Positions 34,201 through 44,309 of a DNA stretch of 64,000 bases are shown here, piece by piece. Source of the DNA: Salinarchaeum laminariae (GTDB taxonomy: Archaea > Halobacteriota > Halobacteria > Halobacteriales > Salinarchaeaceae). The DNA is taken from positions 2,744,907 to 2,808,906 of the forward strand of contig NZ_CP096270.1 of assembly GCF_023204835.1 (NCBI RefSeq), given 5' to 3'. The notes beneath the pieces are model-generated. The model was not told where the DNA came from and searched no databases. It worked only from the letters and a program-made list of their open reading frames with translations. A program made the position numbers and the translations under genes. Each line of letters begins with the position of its first letter. Position 1 is the stretch's first letter.

Positions 34201-36030
34201 TTAGACTGCGTCCTCCAGTTCGAGGCGCGGAGCGATGCCGAGCGCCTTCATCTCGTCGAGCAGGAGCTTGAACGCGTAGCTCATCTCGATGTCGTGGATA
34301 TCTGTCTCCTCGTCGCAGTTCGGACAGTAAACGCGACGTTGCTCGACGTTCTCCACGGCAGCCATTCCACACTGTGCACAGATCGGGATGAACTCGCGGT
34401 CGGACTCGTCGAGCAGGCGCTCTTTCAGCGTCATGGCAGCGCCGTGCCCGATGAAGACGTCCCGTTCCATCTCCCCGATACGCAGGCCACCTTCCCGCGC
34501 TCGACCCTCGGTGGGCTGGCGGGTAAGAACCTGCACCGGCCCGCGCGAGCGGGCGTGGATCTTGTTGGAGACCATGTGGTAGAGCTTCTGGTAGAAAATA
34601 CAGCCGACGAAGATCTCCGCGTCGATCTTCTCGCCGGTGACGCCGGAGTACATGACCTCCTTGCCGGAGGATTTGAAGCCGTGATCCTCCAGCGAACCGC
34701 GCAGCTCATCTTCGTCCTCACCGAGGAACGGCGTTCCGTCGACGCGCCGGCCTTCCAGCGCACCGACCTTCCCGCCGATCATCTCGAGAATGTGGCCGAC
34801 CGTCATCCGCGAAGGGAGCGCGTGCGGGTTGACGATCAGGTCGGGGACGACGCCGTCCTCCGTGAACGGCATGTCCTCCTGCGGTGCGATGTGGCCGACG
34901 ACCCCCTTCTGGCCGTGGCGGGACGCGAACTTGTCGCCCATCTCCGGAATCCGCTCGTCACGGACGGAGACCTTCGACAGCTTCGAGCCGTCCTCGCCCT
35001 CCATCAGCGTGACCGTGTCGACGACCCCGGACTCTCCGGAGCGCATCGTCACGGAGGTTTCACGCCGCTTCTGGGGTGAGAGACCGCCCATGTCGTCGGG
35101 CTCCTCGAGGAATCGCGGCGGCGAGGTCTTCCCGAGCAGCACGTCGTTCTCGCCGACCTGAGTCTCGGGATTGACGAGGCCGTCGTCGTCGAGGTGGGTG
35201 TACGCCTCCTCCCCGCGTGCGCCGCGAACGTCCTGATCGGGGATCTCGAAGTGGTCTTCCTGTCCACCGGGGTAGCGGCGTTCCTCGCCCTCGTAGGTAC
35301 GGAAGAAATGGGAGCGAGCGAGCGCGCGGTCGACCGAGCCCTGGTTGAGGATGAGCGCGTCCTCGATGTTGAACCCCTCGTAGGACATGACCGCGACCGT
35401 GAAGTTCTGGGCCGCGGGGCGGTCGTCGTACCCGATCTGTTCGGTGGTCTGCGTTTTGACCATCGAGAGCTGCGGGTAGTGGAGGAGATGCTGGCGCGTG
35501 TCCGGTCGGATCCGGTAGTTCGCCGCCGGCAGTCCGAGCGACTGCTTGATCATCCCTGCGCCCATGGTAATGCGGGGACTCGCGTTGTGCTCGGGGTAAG
35601 GGATCATCCCCGCGCCGATACCGAACATCAGCTGCGGGTCGATCTCGAGGTGCGTGTGGTCCTCCGTCAACTCCTCCTCGTCGACGGCGACGAAGATGTC
35701 CTCCTCTTCCTCGGCGTCGATGAACTCGACGTAACCAGCCTCGACGAGATCCTCGAAGCTGATGTCACCGTCTTCGAGCGCGTCGAGCTCGTCGTCGTCG
35801 AGCAGCGGCTCGCCCTCGTCAACGACGATCAGCGGACGGCGGGCTCGGCCCGCGTCCGCGTTGATGATGACCTCCTGTGTCCGGTCCTTGACCGAGACGT
35901 TGACCATCTCCGAAACCTCGCCACGGCGGCGGGCCTCGCGTACCTGTGCTGCGAGCCGTTCGGGGTCGGGATGCGTCCCGACCAGGCTCCCGTTGACGTA
36001 TACTTTCGCCTCGCGCTGTTGGCTTGCCAT
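34201..36030 (-). CDS. rpoB1: DNA-directed RNA polymerase subunit B'
   Basis: A 609-residue C-terminal half of the second-largest subunit. Features include [43 protein letters not shown], the hybrid-binding [30 protein letters not shown], and a zinc ribbon (CAQCG..CPNC). I set the start at [14 protein letters not shown] (36030), which directly follows the rpoB2 stop; an in-frame start 19 codons earlier lies inside rpoB2. The split of B into B' and B'' is normal for haloarchaea. Confidence 0.97.
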   Translation of the reverse strand: MASQQREAKVYVNGSLVGTHPDPERLAAQVREARRRGEVSEMVNVSVKDRTQEVIINADAGRARRPLIVVDEGEPLLDDDELDALEDGDISFEDLVEAGYVEFIDAEEEEDIFVAVDEEELTEDHTHLEIDPQLMFGIGAGMIPYPEHNASPRITMGAGMIKQSLGLPAANYRIRPDTRQHLLHYPQLSMVKTQTTEQIGYDDRPAAQNFTVAVMSYEGFNIEDALILNQGSVDRALARSHFFRTYEGEERRYPGGQEDHFEIPDQDVRGARGEEAYTHLDDDGLVNPETQVGENDVLLGKTSPPRFLEEPDDMGGLSPQKRRETSVTMRSGESGVVDTVTLMEGEDGSKLSKVSVRDERIPEMGDKFASRHGQKGVVGHIAPQEDMPFTEDGVVPDLIVNPHALPSRMTVGHILEMIGGKVGALEGRRVDGTPFLGEDEDELRGSLEDHGFKSSGKEVMYSGVTGEKIDAEIFVGCIFYQKLYHMVSNKIHARSRGPVQVLTRQPTEGRAREGGLRIGEMERDVFIGHGAAMTLKERLLDESDREFIPICAQCGMAAVENVEQRRVYCPNCDEETDIHDIEMSYAFKLLLDEMKALGIAPRLELEDAV

Positions 36031-36031
36031 G

Positions 36032-37600
36032 TCAGTCTCCCTCCGCTCGTCGCTCGACGCCCTCGATGCCGGGGATACCCTCGACACCCATCGACGCGAG
36101 CTCCCGTTTCAGTTCCCGGTCGTCCTCGATGTCCTGTGACAGCTCCATCGCCTGGGCGAAGTTCTTCACCAGCCCACAGTTCGGTCCCTCCGGCGTCTCG
36201 GAGGGGCAGACGCGGCCCCACTGCGTGGCGTGCAGGTCGCGTGCTTCGAAGTGTGGCTGCGATCGGCTCAGCGGAGAGCGCAGACGGCGAAGGTGTGAGA
36301 GAACGCCCATGTGGTCGGTGCGGTCGACGAGCTGTGAGACGCCGGAGCGACCCCCGACCCAGTTCCCGGTGGCCAGTGGGTGCTCGAGGCGCTCGGTGAG
36401 CACGTCGGAACGAACGACGGTCGATACCGAGAGATTCCGGTTACGCATGTTGGCGCGCTCGAGCTGGTACTTCACGTCGCGTGCCAGCTTGTTGAGTGCC
36501 GTCCGGAACAGGTCGGTCATCAGGTCGCCGCTGACCTTCAGCCGCTTGTTCGCGTAGTGGTCCTTGTCGTCGGATTCGCGGCGTTCGAGTGCGAGCTCGA
36601 AACAGGCCTCGGCCATCCGGCACAGGTAGAACGACTTGTTGATGCGGACCTCCTCCTCGTCGACGCCCTCCTCGTGGAGGTGCGGCAGGAGGTAGCGGTC
36701 GATGACGTAGTTGGCGCGTTTGAGCTGGTAGTTCTTGCCCTGCCCGCTGGCAACGCGCTCGCCGAGAGTCTCGATGGCCTCCTCCTCGGTCTGAACGTCC
36801 GCGGCCTCCAGATTCTCCAGCATGAACTTCACGATGTCCGGGTCGTCGGAGACGCGGTGAACGATCTCCTCGTCGGACTCGAGACCGAGCGCGCGGACGA
36901 GCGTGACGAAGTCGATGCTTCCCGAGACCGACGGGAAGGAGACCTCGAGCAGCCCCTCGCGGTTGCGCTCGACGAGCACCAGCGCGCGGTAGCCACGGCG
37001 CTGGCTGAACGTCTTGGCGACCTGAATCTCGTCGCCGTACTTGGTGTCGTACTCCGCGAGGATCTTGTTCGGTGCGAGGTCCTCGCTGGTCATCAGCACG
37101 CGCTCGGAGCCGTTGACACAGAAGTAGCCGCCGGGGTCGGCGGGGTCCTCTCCGATCTCGATGAGCTCGTCGTCGGAGAAGCCGTTGATGTTACACTTGT
37201 TCGACCCGACCATGATCGGCATCCGGCCGATCTTGGTCTCGGTCCGGTCAACGACCCGATCCTCGCCCTGCTCCTCGTCGCCCTTCACGATCGCCATCTC
37301 CATGAAGACGGGCGCGGAGTAGGTGATGTTCCGGAGGCGCGCTTCCTGCGGGTAGAGCAGCTCCTCGCTGCCGTCTGCCTCCCGTACGCGGGGGGTGACG
37401 ACCCGCACTTCGCCGAGCTCGACGTGGACGGGTTCTTCGCCCTCCTTGTCGCCGATGTCGGTGTCGATGGTCTCCTTCTCGTCCACGACCTGCTGCATGC
37501 CCCGGTCGAGGAAGTCGTTGAACGATCGGAAATGATGCTCCGCCAGTCGTTCCTGGGAGAAGTACTCCCGGGAGATCGCGCGTCGATCCTGTCGATCCAT
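36032..37600 (-). CDS. rpoB2: DNA-directed RNA polymerase subunit B''
   Basis: A 522-residue N-terminal half of the second-largest subunit, with lobe and protrusion domains. It starts [34 protein letters not shown] and ends in the fork-loop region [31 protein letters not shown]. It overlaps the rpoH stop by 1 nt (TAATG), so translation is coupled. Length and termini match other haloarchaea. Confidence 0.97.
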   Translation of the reverse strand: MDRQDRRAISREYFSQERLAEHHFRSFNDFLDRGMQQVVDEKETIDTDIGDKEGEEPVHVELGEVRVVTPRVREADGSEELLYPQEARLRNITYSAPVFMEMAIVKGDEEQGEDRVVDRTETKIGRMPIMVGSNKCNINGFSDDELIEIGEDPADPGGYFCVNGSERVLMTSEDLAPNKILAEYDTKYGDEIQVAKTFSQRRGYRALVLVERNREGLLEVSFPSVSGSIDFVTLVRALGLESDEEIVHRVSDDPDIVKFMLENLEAADVQTEEEAIETLGERVASGQGKNYQLKRANYVIDRYLLPHLHEEGVDEEEVRINKSFYLCRMAEACFELALERRESDDKDHYANKRLKVSGDLMTDLFRTALNKLARDVKYQLERANMRNRNLSVSTVVRSDVLTERLEHPLATGNWVGGRSGVSQLVDRTDHMGVLSHLRRLRSPLSRSQPHFEARDLHATQWGRVCPSETPEGPNCGLVKNFAQAMELSQDIEDDRELKRELASMGVEGIPGIEGVERRAEGD

Positions 37601-37827
37601 TAGTCTACCACCAGTCGGTACGTTTTGGCGCGGTCGGTCGTTCGGGAATCCCTGATGATCTCGATCACGTCGCCGACGGTCGCCTCGTCGGGGAGCGCCG
37701 GATCGGACCGTTTGATCTTGGGCAGGTCTGTGCGTTTGATGTCGTACTCGTCGAGCACCTCATCGAGGGTGGCGTCCTCGACGACCTCGTGCTCTGGAAC
37801 GAGTTCGTGCTGGCTGACGTCTACCAT
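37600..37827 (-). CDS. rpoH: DNA-directed RNA polymerase subunit H
   Basis: A 75-residue subunit equivalent to the C-terminal domain of eukaryotic Rpb5. It contains [24 protein letters not shown] and [13 protein letters not shown], the conserved polymerase-binding core. It is the first gene of the operon. A TTAAGGGG box lies about 58-65 nt upstream, giving a leader of roughly 30-40 nt. Confidence 0.96.
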   Translation of the reverse strand: MVDVSQHELVPEHEVVEDATLDEVLDEYDIKRTDLPKIKRSDPALPDEATVGDVIEIIRDSRTTDRAKTYRLVVD

Positions 37828-38141
37828 GTGTTGACTAGGGGAGAAGCGGCTGTCACGAGATACTACAGATAGCTACGCAGCGGCAACCCCTTAACGCTTG
37901 TTACATCCGCTGGCAGAGGCTACGGCCGACCCCGCCGATCGCCGCGTTCGAGACGACGTGTAACGATGTGTACCTACGGCTTCGCCACTCGTCCTAATAG
38001 TCGTTTGGGAGATTCCAGCATACCGTAGAAGGCGCCAGCGTCGACCGGAGCGGAACGAGCCTGCGCTCGACCGACCGAGTAGTTTCTCGAGCCCGCAGGT
38101 GGGCAAGAGTGTTTATCCACCCCCCACTGCAACGATACCCC
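37828..38141. other. divergent promoter region, rpo operon and sensor kinase
   Basis: No gene seen in about 310 nt between divergent genes. It contains a minus-strand TTAAGGGG box near 37885-37892 for rpoH, and the plus-strand GTTTATCC box at 38111-38118 for the kinase. The middle part shows no repeat or strong structure. Confidence 0.5.
38111..38118 (+). promoter_or_regulatory. TATA-like box deciding the kinase start
   Basis: GTTTATCC lies 24-31 nt before the GTG at 38142. The in-frame ATG at 38109 is upstream of this box, so GTG 38142 is the better start for a leaderless mRNA. Confidence 0.5.
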
Positions 38142-39656
38142 GTGTCAGCGTGCATCGCGTACGTCTCTGGAGACGGCGACCTCTCGCACGATCTTCGGAC
38201 GCTCGATGCTGACGAGGAGTTCGACGTCGCGCATGTCTCGGCAAGCGGCGGTGGGCTCGAGCGACCGCTTCCAGACGATGCTGCCTGCGTTCTCGTCGAT
38301 CACGACCCACCGACAGTGGACGGACTCGCAGTCGCAAGCTGGGTCAACGATCGGTATCCGTCGGTTCCGATCGTGCTCTACCCGTCCCAGCCCTCGGAGG
38401 TACTGGCGGCGGCCGCTGTCAACGTCGAAATCGACGCGTACGTGCCCGTCCGCGATGGCGGCAGCGTCGATCTACTTCGCTCGCAGCTTCGGCGGCTAAC
38501 TACCCGTCCCACGCAGGCGCCGGGAAACGAAGACGAGGAGCAAGGCCGCCCGTCGACAGCGTCCACGGTGCCGGCCGAATCGATGCCGATGTTCGAGGCA
38601 CTGCTGACGAGTCTGCCGCGCTGGGCGTCGATCTACGTCAAAGACCGTCTCGGTCGACACCTCGCGGTCAGTGGCTCTGCGATCGCCTTCGACGAGGAGA
38701 GTGTCATTACGACGGCGGACGGGAAGCGCCTACACAGCCGAGAGGACCTGCTCGGGAAGACGGATTTCGACCTCTACTCCCCAGAGCTGGCCGAGGAAAC
38801 CCACCTGCAGGAACGGCGGATCATGCAAACCGAGGAGCCGATGGTCAATTTCACCGAATCCGCCGAGGATCCACTCGGCGATACCTTCCACAACTCCACG
38901 ACCAAAGCACCCTGGTACGACGCAGACGGCACCGTCGCCGGGATCGTCGGCATCACGGTCGAAATCACCGATCGAATCGAGCGCGAGCGTGCGCTCGAAC
39001 GCCAGAACGAGCGGCTCGACCGATTTGCCGGCGTGCTCTCACACGACATTCGGAACCCACTCGCCGTCGCCACCGGACAGGTCGATCTGCTCGGCGAGTA
39101 CGACCTTCCGCCGGGAGCCAGGGATCGCCTCGAGGACCTCGAGTGGTCGCTCGATCGGATCGAGGCGCTGATCGAAGACACGCTCGCCCTCGCACGCGAG
39201 GGCGCGGCCGTCGAGGATCCAGTGTCGGTCGATCTGGAAGACGTCGTCCACAGCGGATGGCGAGTCGCGGGCGACGATCGTGGTCAGCTAGCGATCGACG
39301 GTCCACTCCCGAACGTCTCCGGCGATCCCGATAGGATTCAGCGATGCTTCGAGAACCTCTTGGTGAACGCGCTCGATCACGGTAGGGCCGAAAACACGCC
39401 TGATACCTTGACCATCACCGTCGGGGCATTCGACGACGGGTTCTACGTCGCCGACGACGGCTGTGGCATCCCGGAGAACCGCCGGGAGGACGTCCTCGAA
39501 CACGGTTATTCGACGCAGGACGACGGGACGGGCTTCGGCCTCGCGATCGTCGCCGAGATCGCCGCAGCCCACGAGTGGACACTCGAAGTGGTGGCGCCGG
39601 AGGACGGCGGCGCTCGTTTCGAGTTCCACGACGTCGCACTCGTGACGGATGAGTGA
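38142..39656 (+). CDS. sensor histidine kinase with receiver-like N-terminal domain and PAS domain
   Basis: A 504-residue soluble histidine kinase (GTG start). Residues 1-125 are receiver-like (CVLVDHDPPTVDGL, with Asp53/Asp55 at the phosphoacceptor position). A PAS domain follows (about 145-270, FEALLTSLPRWASIYVKDRLG). The dimerisation/phosphoacceptor helix has His301 in LSHDIRNPLAVA, and the ATPase domain has ENLLVNALDHG, DDGCGIPENR and DGTGFGLAI. No membrane helix is present, so the signal is cytoplasmic. No response regulator gene is adjacent. Confidence 0.85.
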   Translation: MSACIAYVSGDGDLSHDLRTLDADEEFDVAHVSASGGGLERPLPDDAACVLVDHDPPTVDGLAVASWVNDRYPSVPIVLYPSQPSEVLAAAAVNVEIDAYVPVRDGGSVDLLRSQLRRLTTRPTQAPGNEDEEQGRPSTASTVPAESMPMFEALLTSLPRWASIYVKDRLGRHLAVSGSAIAFDEESVITTADGKRLHSREDLLGKTDFDLYSPELAEETHLQERRIMQTEEPMVNFTESAEDPLGDTFHNSTTKAPWYDADGTVAGIVGITVEITDRIERERALERQNERLDRFAGVLSHDIRNPLAVATGQVDLLGEYDLPPGARDRLEDLEWSLDRIEALIEDTLALAREGAAVEDPVSVDLEDVVHSGWRVAGDDRGQLAIDGPLPNVSGDPDRIQRCFENLLVNALDHGRAENTPDTLTITVGAFDDGFYVADDGCGIPENRREDVLEHGYSTQDDGTGFGLAIVAEIAAAHEWTLEVVAPEDGGARFEFHDVALVTDE

Positions 39657-39686
39657 GCCGAGCGAGCGGACGTGCCCCCTTCACAT

Positions 39687-39725
39687 ACCGGGATTCTTTG
39701 CAAAGTCTTAAGTTGTATTCCCGGT
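39687..39725 (+). terminator. hairpin between kinase gene and tRNA-Asp
   Basis: An inverted CCGGGAT/ATTCCCGG pair brackets an AT-rich loop that also contains the CTTAAG box of the tRNA-Asp promoter. It may end the kinase transcript or mark the tRNA promoter. Confidence 0.3.
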
Positions 39726-39744
39726 CTACAGTTGAGTGTAGTCA

Positions 39745-39817
39745 GCCCGGATGGTGTAGTGGCCCATCATACAACCCTGTCACGGTTGTGACGCGGGTTC
39801 AAATCCCGCTCCGGGCG
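39745..39817 (+). tRNA. tRNA-Asp (GTC)
   Basis: A 73-nt tRNA with acceptor GCCCGGA/TCCGGGC and discriminator G73, the aspartate identity base. The anticodon stem-loop is CAACC-CTGTCAC-GGTTG with anticodon GTC. CCA is not encoded. A CTTAAG box lies 33-38 nt upstream. Confidence 0.95.
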
Positions 39818-39911
39818 TATTCTGTCGCGAACCTACGAACGAAGAGCGAAGCCGGTGAGTGAGTCCGTTACGTCTACCGATACGAAGTCGTGAGGTCTCG
39901 CAGAAAATACG
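39816..39911 (+). repeat. imperfect hairpin in tRNA-Asp trailer
   Basis: CGTATTCTGTCGCGA (39816-39830) pairs imperfectly with TCTCGCAGAAAATACG (39896-39911), and the loop carries the ACGAACGAAGAGCGAAG-type purine repeat found in the other tRNA trailers. Unlike those, no second copy of the tRNA 3' end is recognisable. Confidence 0.4.
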
Positions 39912-40002
39912 TATCGGAACCGTGCTTCCCCAGCAGACAGTAAATCCCATCGGTGGACTGGCCGATACATAGAAAACCGCCTAGAGCCTCAGTACGTCAA
40001 GA

Positions 40003-41952
40003 ATGGAGGCGGCCGATTATCGTCGCGAAATACACGACACGTTCTCCGGAGGCACGGGTGACCTCGACGCGAACGTCCATCGAGCCCTGGAGATCGGTAG
40101 TGCGTATCTCGACCTGCCGATCGGCTTTCTCACGAAGATCGACGAGGGGACACAGACAATCGTCGAGGCTGTTGGCGAACACGAACTCATCCAGTCCGGG
40201 AAAAACTGTCCACTCGAAGAGGCGTACTGTCAGCGCACCGTCGAGATGGACAACGCACTTGCGATCCAGCATATCGGAAGGTCGTCGGAGATCCCCCAGA
40301 CTGCCTACGACATCTTCGGGCTGGGGGCGTACATCGGCGTACGGATCGAGGTGAACGACGACGTCTACGGAACGGTCTGTTTCGCGGACGGGGCCGAGCG
40401 CGACGAGCCCTTTTCGGACGCCGAACAGTCGTTCGTGGAGCTGCTCGCGACGCTCATCGGGCAGGCGCTCGAACACCGCGAATACAGACGGGATCTGGAG
40501 GAACGCAACGAGCGTCTCGAAGCCGAACGCGACCGAATCGAAGCCATCGCTACGAACAGCTTCGACGTGCTGTACCGCCTCGATACCGAGGGCACCTTCA
40601 CCTACGTCTCTCCGTCCGTGGAACGCATGGTGGGGTACGATGCAGACGAGCTGGAAGGAACCTCGTTCACGGAGTACCTCACCGAGGAATCGACACGGGA
40701 TGCACTCGACGCCCACGAGGCGATCCTCGACGGGGAGACGGTCCAACAGCTGGAGGTGTCGTTCGTCGACAGCGAGGGCGAGAGGGTCATCCTCGAACTC
40801 AACTCCTCGCCGATCGAAACCGACGGATCGATCGTCGGTGCCCAGGGCGTCGGCCGGGACGTCACCGAGCGGCGCGAGCGGGAGGCCGAACTCCGCATCA
40901 AAAATCGGGCGATCGACGACGCAGACGTCGGCATCTCCATCGCCGACGCCCAGAGCCCCAGGACGCCGCTGGTCTACATCAACGAAGGGTTCGAACGGAT
41001 CACCGGCTATGCAAGCACCGACGTCGTCGGGAAGAACTGTCGGTTTCTCCAAGGGCCGGCGACCGACGAAGCATCTATCGAGGCGCTCCGCTCGGCGGTC
41101 GAGACGGACACTGCGACCACGGTCGAACTGGTCAACTACCGTGCGGACGGGTCGCCGTTCTGGAATCAGGTACGGTTGAGCCCGATCGAGACCGACGGGG
41201 CCGTGACACAGTTTCTCGGCTTTCAGGACGACATCACCGAGCGAAAGCGTACCGAGCAGCTCGTCCGGTTGCTCAACCGCGTCCTCCGACACAATCTCCG
41301 CAACGACATGAACGCCATCCTCGGCTACGCCGATCTTATCGAGACTGGCGACGGGAGCAATATCGCGGAGTATAGCGGCCAGATCCAGCGTACGGCCCAG
41401 AATCTCTCGGCGCTGAGCGACGCAGCCAACGATCTGGAACGGGTGGCCTACGAGCAACGCGATCCCAAGCGAATCGATGCCGAAGATCTGCTCGAATCGG
41501 TCGCCAGCGTCCAGCGAGATCGGTGTCCAGCGGCGACCATCGACGTCACGATCAACTGTGTCAGGGATATCTGCAGCGGCGGCGAACTGGAGGACGCGCT
41601 CACGGAGCTCGTGATCAACGGCATCGAACACAGTGAATCCCCGGAGCCGTGGGTCGCACTCCGCGCCGACGGCGGAGAGGACTGGGTCGAAATTACTGTC
41701 GAGGACGACGGACCGGGAATCAGCGAGATGGAGACTGCAATCGTCGACGAGGGCCGGGAGACCCCACTCGATCACGGCTCCGGCCTCGGCCTCTGGCGCG
41801 TCAACTGGATCGTGACGCGCTACGGTGGCTCCTTCAAGATCGAAGCGGTCGAGGACGGCCACGGCTCGATCGCGACGATCAGGCTGCCGAGCATCGGCGA
41901 GGACGACACTGTCGAGGAGACCGCACGCCGACCGACGGTGTTGTTCCGATAA
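40003..41952 (+). CDS. GAF-PAS-LOV sensor histidine kinase
   Basis: A 649-residue soluble kinase. It has a GAF domain (about 15-165), a PAS domain (about 180-295), and a second PAS domain of LOV type (about 300-420) with the flavin-adduct motif GKNCRFLQGPATD (Cys346) and the NYRADGSPFWNQV flavin-contact segment. The phosphoacceptor His430 is in LNRVLRHNLRNDMNAILGY and the ATPase has ELVINGIEHSE and DDGPGIS. This is a complete set of residues for blue-light sensing. Upstream is a CATAGAAAA box about 30 nt before the ATG. No partner regulator is adjacent. Confidence 0.88.
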   Translation: MEAADYRREIHDTFSGGTGDLDANVHRALEIGSAYLDLPIGFLTKIDEGTQTIVEAVGEHELIQSGKNCPLEEAYCQRTVEMDNALAIQHIGRSSEIPQTAYDIFGLGAYIGVRIEVNDDVYGTVCFADGAERDEPFSDAEQSFVELLATLIGQALEHREYRRDLEERNERLEAERDRIEAIATNSFDVLYRLDTEGTFTYVSPSVERMVGYDADELEGTSFTEYLTEESTRDALDAHEAILDGETVQQLEVSFVDSEGERVILELNSSPIETDGSIVGAQGVGRDVTERREREAELRIKNRAIDDADVGISIADAQSPRTPLVYINEGFERITGYASTDVVGKNCRFLQGPATDEASIEALRSAVETDTATTVELVNYRADGSPFWNQVRLSPIETDGAVTQFLGFQDDITERKRTEQLVRLLNRVLRHNLRNDMNAILGYADLIETGDGSNIAEYSGQIQRTAQNLSALSDAANDLERVAYEQRDPKRIDAEDLLESVASVQRDRCPAATIDVTINCVRDICSGGELEDALTELVINGIEHSESPEPWVALRADGGEDWVEITVEDDGPGISEMETAIVDEGRETPLDHGSGLGLWRVNWIVTRYGGSFKIEAVEDGHGSIATIRLPSIGEDDTVEETARRPTVLFR

Positions 41953-42078
41953 CGCTGCGGACGAGCAGCGTCCACGACGCAACGGGGCCAAAGCGTGGTC
42001 TCCGGTGGCCCCGGACGATGGCAGTCTGACTCGCCGGCGGGCGGAACGTCCAAGTCGAACGCGATCAACCTCGCGAGT

Positions 42079-43026
42079 ATGGCCGATCTCACGACGCCGG
42101 CGACGACGGCGATCGAAGATTGTCTCGCTGTAACGAGCGGCGAATCCGTCGCCGTCGTCACTGACGACAAGCGACTGCCGATCGGTGAGGCGCTCTACGA
42201 GGTCGCAAGCGACGTCACTCCGGACGCGACGCTCGTACGATACCAGCCCGGCGACCAGCACGGAGCGGAACCACCGGAGCCGGTGGCTGGAGCGATGGCA
42301 CACAGCGACGTCTTCGTCGCACCGACGACGAAGAGCCTGAGCCACACGCGCGCCCGGACGAAAGCCTGTGACAGCGGCGCTCGCGGCGCCACCTTGCCAG
42401 GTATCACGGAAGAGGTGTTCACGACCGGGCTGGACGCTGACTACGAGTCCATCGCGCGCGAGTGCGAGGAGATGCTCGAACTCGTCAGCACCGCCGAGGA
42501 GATCCGGATTACGACGGAGCTCGGAACGGATTTCCTAGTCCGCCCGGGCGAGCGAACCTGGAACGCCGACACTGGACTCGTCCACGAGTCCGGCGACTTC
42601 TCGAATCTCCCCGCAGGAGAGGTGTTCGTCAGTCCCGAAGACGCCGAAGGGACCTACGTCGTCGACGGGACGATGATGCCCCACGGACTGCTCGACGACG
42701 ACCAGACGCTCCGCTTCGAGGTGAAAGACGGCTACGTCACCGAAATCTCCGATCCGGAGATTCGCGAGCAGGTCGAAGCGGCAGCGACCGAGGTCGGCGA
42801 CGCAGCGTACAACCTCGCCGAGCTGGGTATCGGGACGAATCTCGCGGTCGAGTCGCTGGTCGGATCGGTGCTGCTCGACGAGAAGGCCGCCGGCACGGTC
42901 CACATTGCGATCGGGGACGACGCCGGGATCGGTGGCGACACGGAAGCACCGCTGCACCTCGATGGCATCATCAGGGATCCGACGGTCGTCGTCGACGGCG
43001 ACGAGATCGAGCTGCCGTCGCCCTGA
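42079..43026 (+). CDS. M29-like aminopeptidase
   Basis: A 315-residue metallo-aminopeptidase similar to thermophilic M29 and related leucyl aminopeptidases. Visible blocks are GARGATLPGITEEVF (about 110-125), HESGDFSNLPAGEVFVSPEDAEGT (about 172-195) and AELGIGTNL (about 250). The EKAAGTVHIAIGDDAGIGG and HLDGIIRDPTVVVDGDEI blocks at the end carry the His/Asp/Glu ligands expected for two metals. It is probably a cytoplasmic peptide-degrading enzyme. The ATG at 42079 is chosen over an upstream in-frame start because the conserved part begins there. Confidence 0.78.
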   Translation: MADLTTPATTAIEDCLAVTSGESVAVVTDDKRLPIGEALYEVASDVTPDATLVRYQPGDQHGAEPPEPVAGAMAHSDVFVAPTTKSLSHTRARTKACDSGARGATLPGITEEVFTTGLDADYESIARECEEMLELVSTAEEIRITTELGTDFLVRPGERTWNADTGLVHESGDFSNLPAGEVFVSPEDAEGTYVVDGTMMPHGLLDDDQTLRFEVKDGYVTEISDPEIREQVEAAATEVGDAAYNLAELGIGTNLAVESLVGSVLLDEKAAGTVHIAIGDDAGIGGDTEAPLHLDGIIRDPTVVVDGDEIELPSP

Positions 43027-43082
43027 GAGCTGTCGCTACGGTTGAAGAGAGCCAAAAAAGATGAGCCGCGGTCGTACGTCGT

Positions 43083-43898
43083 TCAGGCCAGCAGCGACTG
43101 CGCTGCGCTGGCGAGTTCGCCGTTGTCGGCGCCCTGCAGTCGCTCGTCGCCGAGCTTGAGCCGGAGTCGCGGGCGGCCGACGTCGATCGGGACCTTCTCG
43201 GTGTCGAGCAGGCCTTTGTCCTCGAGTTTGGTCTTCGTCCGGGAGAACGTCGCCTTGCTGGCGATCCCGATGTCCTCGCCCCACTTGCTGATGTCGTAGA
43301 GCAGCGCCTCGTTCTTCGCAGCGACGAGGAGACTGATCGTCACTTCGTCGAGACCGTCGCCGTCGCCACGGGCGGTTTCGAGCGATGCCAGAATGTTGGT
43401 GAAGTCCGCCTCTGCGTCGGCGCCGATGTCCTCCGAGAGCGTCTCGCGGACGCGCTCGATCGACGGTGTCCGGAGAGAGTACTCCTCGGCGGCGGCCCAG
43501 TCGCTCTCGTATCGCTCGTTGGCGGCCGAGACGAACTCCGCCTCGTCGCTGACGAGGCCGGCGACCTGCGTCCCGGCGTCGACGATCGCGACGACACGAT
43601 CCTCGGTCACGAGGAGCGCGTTCTCGGGACCGTCCTCGACGGTACGGAACTCGAGGATGCCATCCTCGATGAGAACGGCGGCGTTACTGGCGACGATGAA
43701 GTCGTCCATCACGTCTTTGAGCGTCCGCTCTTCGACGAGTACGCGCACTGCCGGCAGGTCGTCAGTGGCTGCAGCGACGTCGATCAACGATTCGAGCCCA
43801 TCCCTCGTCGGATTGACGACGACGAGTTCTCCCCCCGCGTCGGAGAACACCGAGCGAAGAATATCGTCAAGCCGATCGCCGAGTAAATTCGATTCCAT
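43083..43898 (-). CDS. tbsP: TbsP-like transcriptional regulator (DUF5821)
   Basis: A 271-residue regulator. The N-terminus MESNLLGDRLDDILRSVFSD and the layout match what I recall as DUF5821/TbsP, which works with TrmB on glucose and gluconeogenesis genes in Haloferax. The C-terminal part (about 190-255) is a winged helix (VTISLLVAAKNEALLYDISKWGEDIGIASKATFSRTKTKLEDKGLL). The N-terminal domain resembles a ligand-sensing alpha/beta fold. The TATA-like AAATTAAGT box is about 30-37 nt upstream. The TbsP name rests on recalled similarity. Confidence 0.72.
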   Translation of the reverse strand: MESNLLGDRLDDILRSVFSDAGGELVVVNPTRDGLESLIDVAAATDDLPAVRVLVEERTLKDVMDDFIVASNAAVLIEDGILEFRTVEDGPENALLVTEDRVVAIVDAGTQVAGLVSDEAEFVSAANERYESDWAAAEEYSLRTPSIERVRETLSEDIGADAEADFTNILASLETARGDGDGLDEVTISLLVAAKNEALLYDISKWGEDIGIASKATFSRTKTKLEDKGLLDTEKVPIDVGRPRLRLKLGDERLQGADNGELASAAQSLLA

Positions 43899-44309
43899 AG
43901 ACGTGTGGGTATAAAAGAGACGTTGATACTTAATTTTATTGGCCCATCATTGGCCACATCATTCAAGACCGTGGACGAAACCCCGATGGGAATTGCCAAT
44001 CGATATTTTGTACCCGTACCTCGATTTTGGACCAAAGACTGAAGTGGATGCCAGAACGCCTCACGAACCATGTTTGGAATCGTTCTGGCGCTGGCGAAGG
44101 CAGCTGGCGGTAGCGGCTACACGGGCCCCTGAAGCTGGACCCTCGTCTCACCGCACATCGCACTCCACCGTTCGAGACCGCGGGAAGCACAGAGAGGCGT
44201 TGCTGAGCAAGCGATAACTCCAGACCCTCAATCCATCTCCATACTCTCTTGCACGCAGCACGATTAGTTGCGGGTAGAGCCACTAACGGACCGATAGCCA
44301 GGCAGACGG
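43899..44309. other. gene-free stretch with an AT-richer part
   Basis: About 410 nt without a supported gene. 43920-44050 is visibly richer in A+T than the neighbourhood, and includes the tbsP promoter. Frames on both strands are short and lack haloarchaeal composition. A decayed insertion sequence is possible, but I could not match any terminal repeat or transposase motif. Confidence 0.4.

Noticed and set aside
39997-42345. A 780-codon minus-strand frame opposite the LOV kinase
   Set aside because: Composition and motifs belong to the plus-strand kinase and aminopeptidase; the antisense frame shows no domain.
43920-44309. Possible decayed insertion sequence
   Set aside because: AT-richer than neighbours, but no terminal inverted repeat, target duplication or transposase motif could be recognised.
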